A stretch of DNA of 64,000 bases, taken from the NCBI GenBank assembly GCA_045221575.1, contig JBGUWU010000025.1:62001-126000 (forward strand). The letters run 5' to 3'. The stretch's first letter is position 1. Each line of letters starts with the position of its first letter. Below, piece by piece: positions 44,704 through 52,736 of this stretch. This stretch comes from Scybalousia_A sp045221575 (lineage in GTDB: Bacteria > Bacteroidota > Bacteroidia > Bacteroidales > P3). A program made the position numbers and the translations under genes. The notes under the pieces were generated by a model that was not told the DNA's origin, did no database searches, and worked only from the letters and a program-made list of their open reading frames with translations.

Positions 44704-45051
44704 TTAATATTTAAGTTTTGTGCTTATTTCTTCTATAGAGATATTCAATTGTTGCATATTCTTTTTTAGAAGAGGAAGGAAATTATTAAAGAAATCTTGT
44801 TTTCTTATCTTTGAAATCTCATCTTTAGCACCTTTATTAACAAAATAGCCCATGCCTCTTTTATTATAAATAATGTTGTTAATAGATAAGCGTTCAATGG
44901 TTTTGAGTGCAGTATTTACATTTACTTCATATTGTGCGGCAAGTTCTCTAACAGAAGGTATCCTTTCGTCTTCTTTGAACGAGCCCTCAAGAATATCATC
45001 TGCTATTTTATCTGCCAACTGTATAAATATCGGTGTGTTATCTTTTAGCAT
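44704..45051 (-). CDS. GntR family regulator, YtrA type
   Basis: 115 residues. A winged helix-turn-helix occupies the first 70 (PIFIQLADKIADDILEG, RIPSVRELAAQYEVNVNTALKTIERL, IIYNKRGMGYFV), followed by only a 40-residue helical tail instead of a ligand domain. That is the YtrA subfamily, which typically represses its own ABC-transporter operon. It is the last gene of a three-gene unit (ATPase, permease, regulator), with four bases between it and the permease. Confidence 0.88.
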   Translation of the reverse strand: MLKDNTPIFIQLADKIADDILEGSFKEDERIPSVRELAAQYEVNVNTALKTIERLSINNIIYNKRGMGYFVNKGAKDEISKIRKQDFFNNFLPLLKKNMQQLNISIEEISTKLKY

Positions 45052-45055
45052 AGGT

Positions 45056-45790
45056 TTAACTCCTTTCTTTTCTAAGTTTAAAGTATGCTCCTACAACACA
45101 AGTAACAAAAACAGCATAAGAGAATATTTGTTCTATTATATCTGACGCTTCTTTGCTGATATGAAACATTATACTTCCATTCTTTATTGCTTCATGATAC
45201 ATATAGATAAACACTGACACTCCTATTATAACTAAAAAACCAAGTCCAAAAACAATTGCCCAAGTTTTTATAAGTTTGTTTTTCTTAAACAGAATAGCAC
45301 CAAAGAAACTAATCCCTAAAACCACACAAATCTTTATCCAAGAAAAGTAATGAGTAAAACTATGAAATGTTTCTTTATAAAGAAAGACATATTTATCAAA
45401 TCTTAGCCAATTAATCAAATGTCCTATTTCCAATCCAATGAAAAGAGCAACAAAATTTATTATAGGAACCATTATAAAAGCCATTATAAAATTAACAATA
45501 TACTTTTCCTCTACACTTGCAGGCAAAAGAATAGATTCAGAACGATTATATTTCTTTTCATAATTCTTAAAAGGTATAACGCAAGACAAAACTCCTGTCG
45601 CAATGATAAACATTAGGTAGAATGGACGAAAAACATCACTAACAACTATATTATTTGGAAAACTTAAAGAAGAGAGTATCATAAATATTGCAACTATTGA
45701 AATTTCTATTGCCATAACTATTAACACACCTTTTCTTCTCATCATAAAATCTCTCTTGAACAGAGCAAAAAATCTTTGAAAACTAAACAT
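45056..45790 (-). CDS. ABC transporter membrane subunit (ABC-2-like)
   Basis: 244 residues from the start at 45790 (MFSFQRFFALFKRDF), preferred over a frame 12 codons longer that would overlap the ATPase gene. About six hydrophobic segments: GVLIVMAIEISIVAIFMIL, PFYLMFIIATGVLSCVIPF, FIMAFIMVPIINFVALFIG and three more. There is no recognisable substrate-specific motif. Gene order beside an ATPase and a YtrA regulator makes it the permease of the system. The cargo is unknown. Confidence 0.75.
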   Translation of the reverse strand: MFSFQRFFALFKRDFMMRRKGVLIVMAIEISIVAIFMILSSLSFPNNIVVSDVFRPFYLMFIIATGVLSCVIPFKNYEKKYNRSESILLPASVEEKYIVNFIMAFIMVPIINFVALFIGLEIGHLINWLRFDKYVFLYKETFHSFTHYFSWIKICVVLGISFFGAILFKKNKLIKTWAIVFGLGFLVIIGVSVFIYMYHEAIKNGSIMFHISKEASDIIEQIFSYAVFVTCVVGAYFKLRKERS

Positions 45791-45791
45791 C

Positions 45792-46646
45792 TTATTTGTC
45801 CTCCTTATTTTTGTTAAATAATTCATTAAATAAAGTCTTATTCAAGAAAGCAGCGTTAAACAACATTTCAACATCAAGATTGCTTTCTCGTCCATCTTTA
45901 TTCTCCTTAACCACTGCAAGACCAGCAACATTATCTTCTTGATAAAGAACTTTATCTACAGTATTTACTTTATCTTCTATACCAAACCAAAGTTTTTCTG
46001 TTATCTCTTCATCGTCAGCATTAAGAAGAACCTTAGTTTTATCAAGAATTACTATACTATCTAAAACATTCTGCAAGTCTCTTGCTTGGTGTGTAGAGAT
46101 AATCATTGTTTTATTTTCGTTCATTGCTTTCATTACTATCTTACGAAAAGATGACTTACTTGGAATATCCAATCCATTTGTTGGCTCATCTAATAAGATT
46201 AGCTTAGTGTTGCATGCCAAACCGAAAGCAATATATATCTTTTTCTTTGTTCCAAAAGAAAGTTTAGACAGTTTTTGTGTCTTATCTTCTACTTCAAATT
46301 CTTTTAAATAGTTATCAAAATCTTCCTTTGAGAAATGAGGATAAAATATTGAGTTATATTTCTCAAAACTCTCTATTGTGAAGTCACACTCAGGCATTTC
46401 TTCATTTAAAAAGAAAACTTCTTGTAAAAAATCTACTTTTCTTTTTGCTGGATTAAAAGAATCTATGTTAATAGAACCCATTTTAGGAAACTTTAATCCT
46501 GCAATAAGATGTAGAAGAGTGGTCTTACCTACTCCGTTTTTTCCTAATAGTCCATATATTCTACCGTTTTTTAGATTGCAACTGATGTCGTCAAGAACAA
46601 TCTTATTCTTTTTGTAAAAGAAAGTTAAATTTTCAATTTTTATCAT
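45792..46646 (-). CDS. ABC transporter ATP-binding protein
   Basis: 284 residues. Walker A GLLGKNGVGKTTLLHL near residue 35; the C-loop is SKLSFGTKKKIYIAFGL, an LSFGT variant of LSGGQ, the form I associate with YtrB/EcsA-like exporters. Walker B is KLILLDEPTNGLDIPSK, and the switch histidine is in MIISTHQARDL. The last 60 residues are a charged C-terminal extension of unknown role. It is the first gene of the operon with the permease (one-base gap) and the GntR regulator. Confidence 0.92.
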   Translation of the reverse strand: MIKIENLTFFYKKNKIVLDDISCNLKNGRIYGLLGKNGVGKTTLLHLIAGLKFPKMGSINIDSFNPAKRKVDFLQEVFFLNEEMPECDFTIESFEKYNSIFYPHFSKEDFDNYLKEFEVEDKTQKLSKLSFGTKKKIYIAFGLACNTKLILLDEPTNGLDIPSKSSFRKIVMKAMNENKTMIISTHQARDLQNVLDSIVILDKTKVLLNADDEEITEKLWFGIEDKVNTVDKVLYQEDNVAGLAVVKENKDGRESNLDVEMLFNAAFLNKTLFNELFNKNKEDK

Positions 46647-46666
46647 TGTTTCTATATTTTTTATTC

Positions 46667-46745
46667 TTCGTTTTATTTTACTTTAAACGGCGTTTTATAA
46701 AAATAAAACGCCGTTTTTTAAGTACAAAAACTTTGTTTTATTTTT
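46667..46745. repeat. 21/22-bp periodic array E
   Basis: CGTTTT cores at 46669, 46691 and 46712 and TGTTTT at 46734. The second and third units form a perfect hairpin (ACGGCGTTTTAT with its complement, loop AAAA). It fills the 110-bp gap between the TonB-receptor stop and the ABC start, both on the minus strand. Confidence 0.8.
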
Positions 46746-46756
46746 TAATTATTAGA

Positions 46757-49216
46757 TTATTGTTTTGTTTGACCTTGTCCCATAGAGTTTGCTCCTCCAG
46801 TACGTTCCTCCATATCGTTGTTTTTGATACGTTGAAGTGTGTTGTTTGATGCTTTTTGACCGAATGAATAAGAAACAGAGCAAGAAACCATCGGACGTTG
46901 CCAAGATATATCATTTTTCACACGCATATTGTCTGTTGTCATATCTACATGGAAAGTACGTTTAGGCAATTGTCCAACACCAATAGAAGTTTTTAAATTC
47001 TTATTAAGAAATTCTCTGCTAAGATTTATATCAAATGAGTACATATCTCCAAAGGAATAAGTGCCTTGAGACCCTCCTGTCATATAGAAAGCAGATACAG
47101 TTAATTTAGTTTTAAAGAAGAAATCCATTTTTAAAGATTGCCAAGTCATAAATCCAAACTTTTCTATATTAACTTTTAGCATAGGGTCATCAACATGGGT
47201 TTGCAACCATGTACCTTGAGCCCATAGAGTATATTCTAAATGTTTTCCTAATGGCAATGCCGTACTTAGACCTAAAGCAGCATGTTGTGAATGTCCAAGA
47301 TTATAAGGTTTTTCTTCAAAAATAAGAGTATTAGGACGAAGATAACAAGTTTCATTAATAATATCGTTTGTATAGTCGTATGAAGCAGTAAAGAATAAGA
47401 AATAATGGAAGGCATAACTTAGGTTTAAAGAATGAGTATATTGTGCTTTAAGATCTGGATTTCCGCTTTTGTAACGATATTCATTCTCTTTCTCAACAAA
47501 TGGATTCATACTATTGTATTCTGGTCTTGTTATACGGTATGAATAAACAAGAGTAAGATTGTCTATTTCTCCAACACGATAATTAAGATTAACATTTGGG
47601 AATAAATCTATATAGTCTTTAGTTTTTTCAGAGTTATTTACTTTTTGTTTTATATTAGTGTGAGTATGCTCTGCTCTAAGACCAATACGATAAGAGAATC
47701 TATCTGTTAGTCTGTGAGAGAACGAAGTGTAAAGAGCATTAACATTTTCTGTGTAATCCAAATGATTTGAAGTATTTATATTATACACACCATCTTCGTA
47801 ACAAGTAAAATTATTATCTACTTTTGTTAATCGTGTTTTTGCTCCAGATTCAAAAGATATTTTTTCTGTTAACGGTTTTACCAAGTCAAATTTTAAAGAG
47901 TATGTGTTATAATTGTTTTTTGTAGAATCTCTGTCTGAACCTTGGTCTACAAGAGTTAAGAAATCATCGTTGTAATAATATGATTCATCAAAACAATAGT
48001 CTTTTGAAGTATTATTATCATAATCTAAAGTTATAGAATATTGTCCTCCTATGCTATCTAACTTATGTGAATACCATAGATTAGCTGCTATGTTTCTTCC
48101 ATTGCCATGTTCTACTCCAAGATTAGAATAAGCAGAATCTACAACAGTATAAGGAAACGTTGAAATACGAGTGCGAGTAAGAGGATTATTTACTTCAGGA
48201 CGAGAGTTAGCATCAAAAGAGAACATTGCTCCAATAGAAGATTTATCATTTATTTTAAAATCTGAAGAAATACTACCATCGAAACCGCGAAAGTCATATT
48301 TATTCGTTACTTTATCTGTTTTCATACGAGTTGTAGGATTGGTAAAAATATAGGCAGTGTTTTCCATATCTGTTTGACCAGCCCAACGATTAAAAGAAAG
48401 AGAAGTATTAAACGTCCAGCGGTCATTAACATAATTTAAGTTTAATCCATCGTTGTGTTTCCAGTTTTTATCATACGCAGTCCAAACATTTGCTTCACCA
48501 GACCAACCAAGTGTTTCATGCTTAGCCATTTTTATATTGATAATACCTGCCGTTCCTTCTGCTTCATACTTTGCCGAAGGATTACTTATTGTTTCTATTT
48601 TCTCAATAGAAGATGGAGGCATAGCTTTAAGCATACTTTTTATTGCAGAATAAGGTATGCGAATATCTCTTCCATCAAACTGGAAAAGAATACCACTTTT
48701 ACCATTAAGTTGTATGTTTTCGTCTTGGTCAATAACAACTCCCGGTACTTTTCTAAGGAGTTCAAACGCATTAGCGGTTGCAGAGGAAACACCTTCATCT
48801 ACATTCATTGCAACACCATCATTAGTCATTTCAAAACGTTTTTGTTGTGCGAAGATTTCTATTGTAGATAATGTTTGTCTATCTACTTCCAAAGATACAG
48901 TATTAACATATAGAGTATCTTTTACTCTTTTAGAATTCTCTGCTAAAGCAATTGAAATAGGTTTATAGCCAATAAAAGAAAAAGTAATAAACTTCGCTTG
49001 TTTATTATAAGCAATAGTGTATTCACCTTTTTCATTTGATACTCCGCCACCCAATAAGGTTCCATTAGTATCTGAATAGAGCATTACATTGCAAAAAGCA
49101 ATAGGATCTGAGGTTGATTTGTCAATAATAGTACCTCTTACATGGTTTTGAGCATAAGTAATCGCTACACTCAATAGCAGTATAGAAATAACTGCAAATC
49201 TTTTTAGTGTCTTCAT
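46757..49216 (-). CDS. TonB-receptor-like outer-membrane barrel with carboxypeptidase-like N-domain
   Basis: 819 residues with a signal peptide (MKTLKRFAVISILLLSVAITYAQ). Residues about 25-110 are a carboxypeptidase-regulatory-like beta sandwich (VRGTIIDKSTSDPIAFCNVM, FSFIGYKPI). Then a plug (ELLRKVPGVVIDQDENIQLN, IEKIETISNPSAKYEAEGTAGIINI) and a large barrel ending near residue 780 (MVSCSVSYSFGQ). It resembles the OMP_b-brl_3 family. A polar 35-residue tail follows the barrel. Ligand unknown, no SusD-like partner nearby. The first 72 bases of leader plus coding sequence are nearly identical to those of the nuclease gene at 50.7 kb. Confidence 0.85.
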   Translation of the reverse strand: MKTLKRFAVISILLLSVAITYAQNHVRGTIIDKSTSDPIAFCNVMLYSDTNGTLLGGGVSNEKGEYTIAYNKQAKFITFSFIGYKPISIALAENSKRVKDTLYVNTVSLEVDRQTLSTIEIFAQQKRFEMTNDGVAMNVDEGVSSATANAFELLRKVPGVVIDQDENIQLNGKSGILFQFDGRDIRIPYSAIKSMLKAMPPSSIEKIETISNPSAKYEAEGTAGIINIKMAKHETLGWSGEANVWTAYDKNWKHNDGLNLNYVNDRWTFNTSLSFNRWAGQTDMENTAYIFTNPTTRMKTDKVTNKYDFRGFDGSISSDFKINDKSSIGAMFSFDANSRPEVNNPLTRTRISTFPYTVVDSAYSNLGVEHGNGRNIAANLWYSHKLDSIGGQYSITLDYDNNTSKDYCFDESYYYNDDFLTLVDQGSDRDSTKNNYNTYSLKFDLVKPLTEKISFESGAKTRLTKVDNNFTCYEDGVYNINTSNHLDYTENVNALYTSFSHRLTDRFSYRIGLRAEHTHTNIKQKVNNSEKTKDYIDLFPNVNLNYRVGEIDNLTLVYSYRITRPEYNSMNPFVEKENEYRYKSGNPDLKAQYTHSLNLSYAFHYFLFFTASYDYTNDIINETCYLRPNTLIFEEKPYNLGHSQHAALGLSTALPLGKHLEYTLWAQGTWLQTHVDDPMLKVNIEKFGFMTWQSLKMDFFFKTKLTVSAFYMTGGSQGTYSFGDMYSFDINLSREFLNKNLKTSIGVGQLPKRTFHVDMTTDNMRVKNDISWQRPMVSCSVSYSFGQKASNNTLQRIKNNDMEERTGGANSMGQGQTKQ

Positions 49217-49238
49217 TTTTGTATATTTTTAATTGTTA
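49167..49238 (-). repeat. Leader/signal-peptide repeat, copy 1
   Basis: Seventy-two bases covering the untranslated leader and first 17 codons of the TonB-type receptor. They match positions 50722-50793 in opposite orientation with only four differences, including a perfect 40-base run. The two copies form an inverted repeat around tyrS. Confidence 0.9.
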
Positions 49239-49345
49239 TACTGTTTTAGTGTAATAGTTTAGTATTACACCGCAAAATTATAACAAATTTATTACCTACC
49301 AAACTTTTTTATAAAAAAATGTAAAAATTTTTATTTTTTTGAAAC

Positions 49346-49376
49346 TTTGTTATTGAAATAAAATATAGTATTTTTG
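49346..49376 (+). promoter_or_regulatory. Promoter of tyrS
   Basis: TTTG at 49346-49349, a 19-base spacer, then TATTTTTG at 49369-49376. It is 38 bases before the ATG and an exact Bacteroidetes-type match. Confidence 0.7.
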
Positions 49377-49414
49377 CAACTTGTATATAAAGAATGATAT
49401 AAATATATAAGCTG

Positions 49415-50695
49415 ATGAAAGATTTTGTAGCAGAATTGAAATGGAGAAATATGATTCACTCCATAATGCCTGGAACACAAGAAGAATTAGAAAAAGGAAT
49501 GGCAACAGCATATGTAGGTATTGACCCAACAGCTGACAGTTTACATATAGGACATTTAGTAAGTATAATGATTCTTACTCATTTTCAATCATGCGGACAT
49601 AGACCTTTAGTTGTTTTAGGCGGTGCAACAGGTATGATTGGAGACCCTTCTTTTAAAAGTCAAGAAAGAGTACTTCTTACTCCTGAAACAATACGTCATA
49701 ATCAAGAATGTATTAAAAAACAATTAGAGAAATTCTTAGATTTTTCTGAAGATAAACCTAATCATGCTCAAATTCTTAACAATTATGATTGGATGAAGGG
49801 TTGGAGTTTCATAGATTTTATTCGTGAAATAGGAAAACACATCACCGTTAATTACATGATGGCTAAGGATAGCGTGAAAAAAAGAATAGAAACAGGAATA
49901 TCTTTTACCGAGTTCTCATATCAATTGATGCAAGGCTATGATTATCTTTACCTATATGAGAATTACGATTGCAAGCTTCAAATGGGCGGTTCAGATCAAT
50001 GGGGAAATATAACCACAGGTACTGAGCTTATCCGTAGAACTCTTGATAAGGAAGCATACGCTATCACTTGTCCACTGATAACAAAAGCAGATGGAAAAAA
50101 ATTCGGAAAAACTGAGAAAGGAAATGTTTGGTTAGATAGAGAAAAAACATCTCCTTATGCCTTTTATCAGTTTTGGTTGAATCTATCTGACGAAGATGCT
50201 GCACGTTTTATCAGAATATTTACCTTAAAATCAGAAGAAGAAATACTTGAATTAGAAAAACAACATGCTGAAGACCCTTCTCAAAGAATACTTCAAAAAG
50301 CTTTAGCAAAAGATATTACTATTAAAGTACATAGTGAAGAAGACTATAATGCAGCTATTGAAGCTTCACAGATATTATTTGGAAAAGGTACAACAGAAAC
50401 ACTTAAAAAACTTGATGAACAAACGTTTTTGAGTGTATTTGATGGTGTTCCTCAATTCAAAGTTAGCAAATCAGATATAGACAACGGCGTTGGAATAATA
50501 GATTTATTAGCAGAAAAGACGCAAGTGCTTGCTTCTAAAGGTGAAGTGCGTAGAGCATTAAAGGAAAACTCGCTATCTATTAATAAAGAAAAAGTTAAAG
50601 AAGATTACATTGCAAATTCTGATTGCTTATTAAACAATAAATATATCTTAGTTCAAAAGGGCAAGAAGAATTACTTCATTATTGTGGTGGAATAG
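49415..50695 (+). CDS. tyrS: Tyrosine-tRNA ligase TyrS
   Basis: Charges tRNA-Tyr. 426 residues, as usual for the bacterial TyrRS-1 type. YVGIDPTADSLHIGHLV contains the HIGH motif near residue 45. The tyrosine pocket is seen as SYQLMQGYDYLYLYENY and QMGGSDQWGNIT. The KMSKS loop is KFGKTEKG near residue 230. The C-terminal S4-like RNA-binding domain (EVRRALKENSLSINKEKV) is present. The gene is framed by the inverted copies of the signal-peptide repeat. Confidence 0.97.
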   Translation: MKDFVAELKWRNMIHSIMPGTQEELEKGMATAYVGIDPTADSLHIGHLVSIMILTHFQSCGHRPLVVLGGATGMIGDPSFKSQERVLLTPETIRHNQECIKKQLEKFLDFSEDKPNHAQILNNYDWMKGWSFIDFIREIGKHITVNYMMAKDSVKKRIETGISFTEFSYQLMQGYDYLYLYENYDCKLQMGGSDQWGNITTGTELIRRTLDKEAYAITCPLITKADGKKFGKTEKGNVWLDREKTSPYAFYQFWLNLSDEDAARFIRIFTLKSEEEILELEKQHAEDPSQRILQKALAKDITIKVHSEEDYNAAIEASQILFGKGTTETLKKLDEQTFLSVFDGVPQFKVSKSDIDNGVGIIDLLAEKTQVLASKGEVRRALKENSLSINKEKVKEDYIANSDCLLNNKYILVQKGKKNYFIIVVE

Positions 50696-50718
50696 TATCA
50701 AATTATTTCCACTACAAT
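50681..50718 (+). terminator. Hairpin at the end of tyrS
   Basis: Twelve-base arms (ATTGTGGTGGAA and TTCCACTACAAT, one G-T pair) straddle the tyrS stop. No T-run follows, so termination efficiency is doubtful. Confidence 0.4.
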
Positions 50719-50721
50719 AGT

Positions 50722-50793
50722 TAACTATTAAAAATATACAGAAATGAAGACTATAAAAAGATTTGCAGTTATTTCTATACTGCTATTGAGTGT
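50722..50793 (+). repeat. Leader/signal-peptide repeat, copy 2
   Basis: The partner of 49167-49238. It starts at TAAC before the ATG and ends after codon 17 of the nuclease gene, where similarity stops abruptly (GTGT followed by unrelated sequence). Confidence 0.9.
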
Positions 50794-51556
50794 GTTTGTA
50801 ATAGCTTGCGAATTTTTAGCCCCTTCTTCTGTTTCATCTAAACAAGATAGTACTGAAAATAAATGTGATAGTACATCTATAGAAATACCTTCTAAACTAT
50901 TAGACAGAGCAGAACAAATATTATATCGTTCTGCTTATACTGTCTCTTATAATAAAGATATGCGAATACCTAACTGGGTTGCATGGAAGGAAACTTCAGC
51001 ATACGCTAATGGAAAAATACCTCGTAAATCTTCATTAAGTTTTAGAGAAGATGAACAAGTGCCTACTCCACGTGCTACTTTAAATGATTATAAAAAAAGT
51101 GGTTGGGATAGAGGTCATATGTATCCTGCTGGAGATGCTAAATGGAGCAATCAAGCTATGTATGAAAGCTTTCTACTTACAAATATATGTCCTCAAAATA
51201 AAACCCTTAACACAGGTGATTGGGAACAAATAGAGAGTCTTTCTCGTCAATGGGCTAAAAAATATGGAGAAATATATATAGTTTGCGGTCCTATTGTATA
51301 TGATGAAAAATATAAAACAATAGGTGCAAATAAAGTTGTTATACCCGATGCTTTCTTTAAAGTTATACTATGTCTAAATCCACAACCTAAAGCAATAGCA
51401 TTTATATGTGAAAACGCTCCAAATAATTATCCCATTAAACAATATGTAACTACTGTAGATGAAGTAGAAAAAATAACTCGTATGGATTTCTTTCCTCTAT
51501 TAGAAGATAATATTGAAGAACAAGTTGAATCCATAAGTAATTTAAAAAAATGGTAA
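50744..51556 (+). CDS. Exported DNA/RNA non-specific endonuclease
   Basis: 270 residues. The N-terminus MKTIKRFAVISILLLSVFVI is followed by AC, which could be a lipobox (VIAC), so it is probably a lipoprotein. The mature part is a beta-beta-alpha-metal nuclease of the NUC1 family: the catalytic motif is SGWDRGHMYPAGD near residue 125, and the Mg-binding asparagine is in NICPQNKTLNTGDWEQIE. The fold ending VPDAFFKVIL-like (VVIPDAFFKVILCL) is also present. No immunity protein is seen beside it; a nutrient or extracellular-DNA role is more likely than a toxin. cutC starts six bases after its stop. Confidence 0.92.
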   Translation: MKTIKRFAVISILLLSVFVIACEFLAPSSVSSKQDSTENKCDSTSIEIPSKLLDRAEQILYRSAYTVSYNKDMRIPNWVAWKETSAYANGKIPRKSSLSFREDEQVPTPRATLNDYKKSGWDRGHMYPAGDAKWSNQAMYESFLLTNICPQNKTLNTGDWEQIESLSRQWAKKYGEIYIVCGPIVYDEKYKTIGANKVVIPDAFFKVILCLNPQPKAIAFICENAPNNYPIKQYVTTVDEVEKITRMDFFPLLEDNIEEQVESISNLKKW

Positions 51557-51562
51557 TCTGCA

Positions 51563-52306
51563 ATGAAAAAACAATATGTAGAAATATGTGTAGGTTCTAT
51601 TGACTCATGTCTAATAGCACAAAAAGCTGGTGCAGATAGAGTAGAACTGTGTGATAACTTATTAGAAGGAGGTACTACTCCATCTTATTCAACGATAGTA
51701 TATGCTAAAGAACATCTATCATTAGATACTATGGTAATGATTCGTCCTCGTGGAGGTGATTTTCTTTACAATGATATTGAATTTCAATTAATGAAAGAAG
51801 ATATATTAGTATGTAAAAAAATAGGTGTTAAAGGTGTTGTTTTTGGATTATTAAATACAGATGGAAGTATTGATAAACAAAGAACTAAAGAACTTATTAA
51901 ACTATCTCAACCTTTAGATGTATGTTTTCATAGAGCTGTTGATATGACATCTGATTATATTAAAGCTGTAGAAGATATTATTGATTGTGGAGCCAAAAGA
52001 ATACTTACTTCAGGTGCAAGAAATAAAGCCATAGAGGGAATGGACAACATAAAAAAAATACAAAATATATATGGAGATAGAATAGAAATAATGGTAGGTA
52101 GTGGTGTTAATTCTAACAATATTTCAATGTTAAAAAAAGAAACAAATGTATCTAATTTTCACTTATCTGCTAAGTATTCTATTGATAGTGATATGACATT
52201 TAGACACCCTATTGTTTCAATGGGAGGAACTAATATAGATGAATATTCTAAAACTATTGCTAACTATGATGAAATAAAAAAAGTAGTACAACTTGTTAAA
52301 AATTAG
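51563..52306 (+). CDS. cutC: CutC family protein
   Basis: A 247-residue TIM-barrel protein. The N-terminus YVEICVGSIDSCLIAQKAGA and RVELCDNLLEGGTTPS are the CutC signature, with MVMIRPRGGDFLY, VCFHRAVDM and RILTSGARNKAIEG further along. It was named for copper homeostasis in E. coli; a copper role is disputed and the activity is unknown. It is cytoplasmic, probably cotranscribed with the nuclease. No copper-related gene is nearby. Confidence 0.92.
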   Translation: MKKQYVEICVGSIDSCLIAQKAGADRVELCDNLLEGGTTPSYSTIVYAKEHLSLDTMVMIRPRGGDFLYNDIEFQLMKEDILVCKKIGVKGVVFGLLNTDGSIDKQRTKELIKLSQPLDVCFHRAVDMTSDYIKAVEDIIDCGAKRILTSGARNKAIEGMDNIKKIQNIYGDRIEIMVGSGVNSNNISMLKKETNVSNFHLSAKYSIDSDMTFRHPIVSMGGTNIDEYSKTIANYDEIKKVVQLVKN

Positions 52307-52439
52307 TAAAAAAGATTTAAAAAATAACTTTTTATTTACTTAATTATTTCATTTCTTTTATTATTAAAATAGTGTTTCACGTGTAAATATTTCGTAACTA
52401 TTTTTAGTTTAGTAATATAATATTAATTATAGATTTTTT

Positions 52440-52620
52440 TATTTATTAGTGTTAATAGTTTTTGATTATTGTAAAAAAAGATCAAGACTTAATTTACTAA
52501 GAGTTGATTTTGATTTACCAAAAGTTGATTTTGATTTATCAAAAGTTGGTTTTAATTTACTAAAAGTTGATTCTTTTTTACCAAAATCCTATTATTAAAT
52601 AAAAATTTAAAATTCCATAA
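52440..52620 (+). repeat. Dispersed element with 21-bp units, copy F (longest)
   Basis: A left flank with GTAAAAAAAGATCAAGACTT (52471-52490), four 21-bp units with TTGR cores at 52504, 52525, 52546 and 52567, then a 40-base tail ending TTCCATAA at 52620. The tail matches copy D (30.4 kb); the left flank matches copy G (60.4 kb). Together with a pepD terminator it fills the 430-bp gap between the converging cutC and pepD. Confidence 0.88.
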
Positions 52621-52659
52621 AATTTTCCTTTACTTATACCAAGTTTATGTTAATATATA

Positions 52660-52697
52660 GATAAAATAAAAAAGGTACTGCTATGAAGTAGTACCTT
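52660..52697 (-). terminator. Terminator of pepD
   Basis: AAGGTACT (52672-52679) pairs with AGTACCTT (52690-52697), with further pairs inside. The minus strand continues in a T-rich run. It lies 40 bases after the pepD stop. Confidence 0.7.
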
Positions 52698-52736
52698 ATA
52701 ATGAAGAAAATAAATATTTTATTTTTTTAATATACT

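Noticed and set aside
50744..51556. Secreted toxin of an interbacterial system
   Set aside because: The nuclease is exported, but it has an ordinary signal peptide and no immunity or delivery gene beside it.
1929..52620. CRISPR arrays
   Set aside because: The 21-bp units are contiguous or vary throughout; there are no unique spacers of 30-40 bases and no cas genes.
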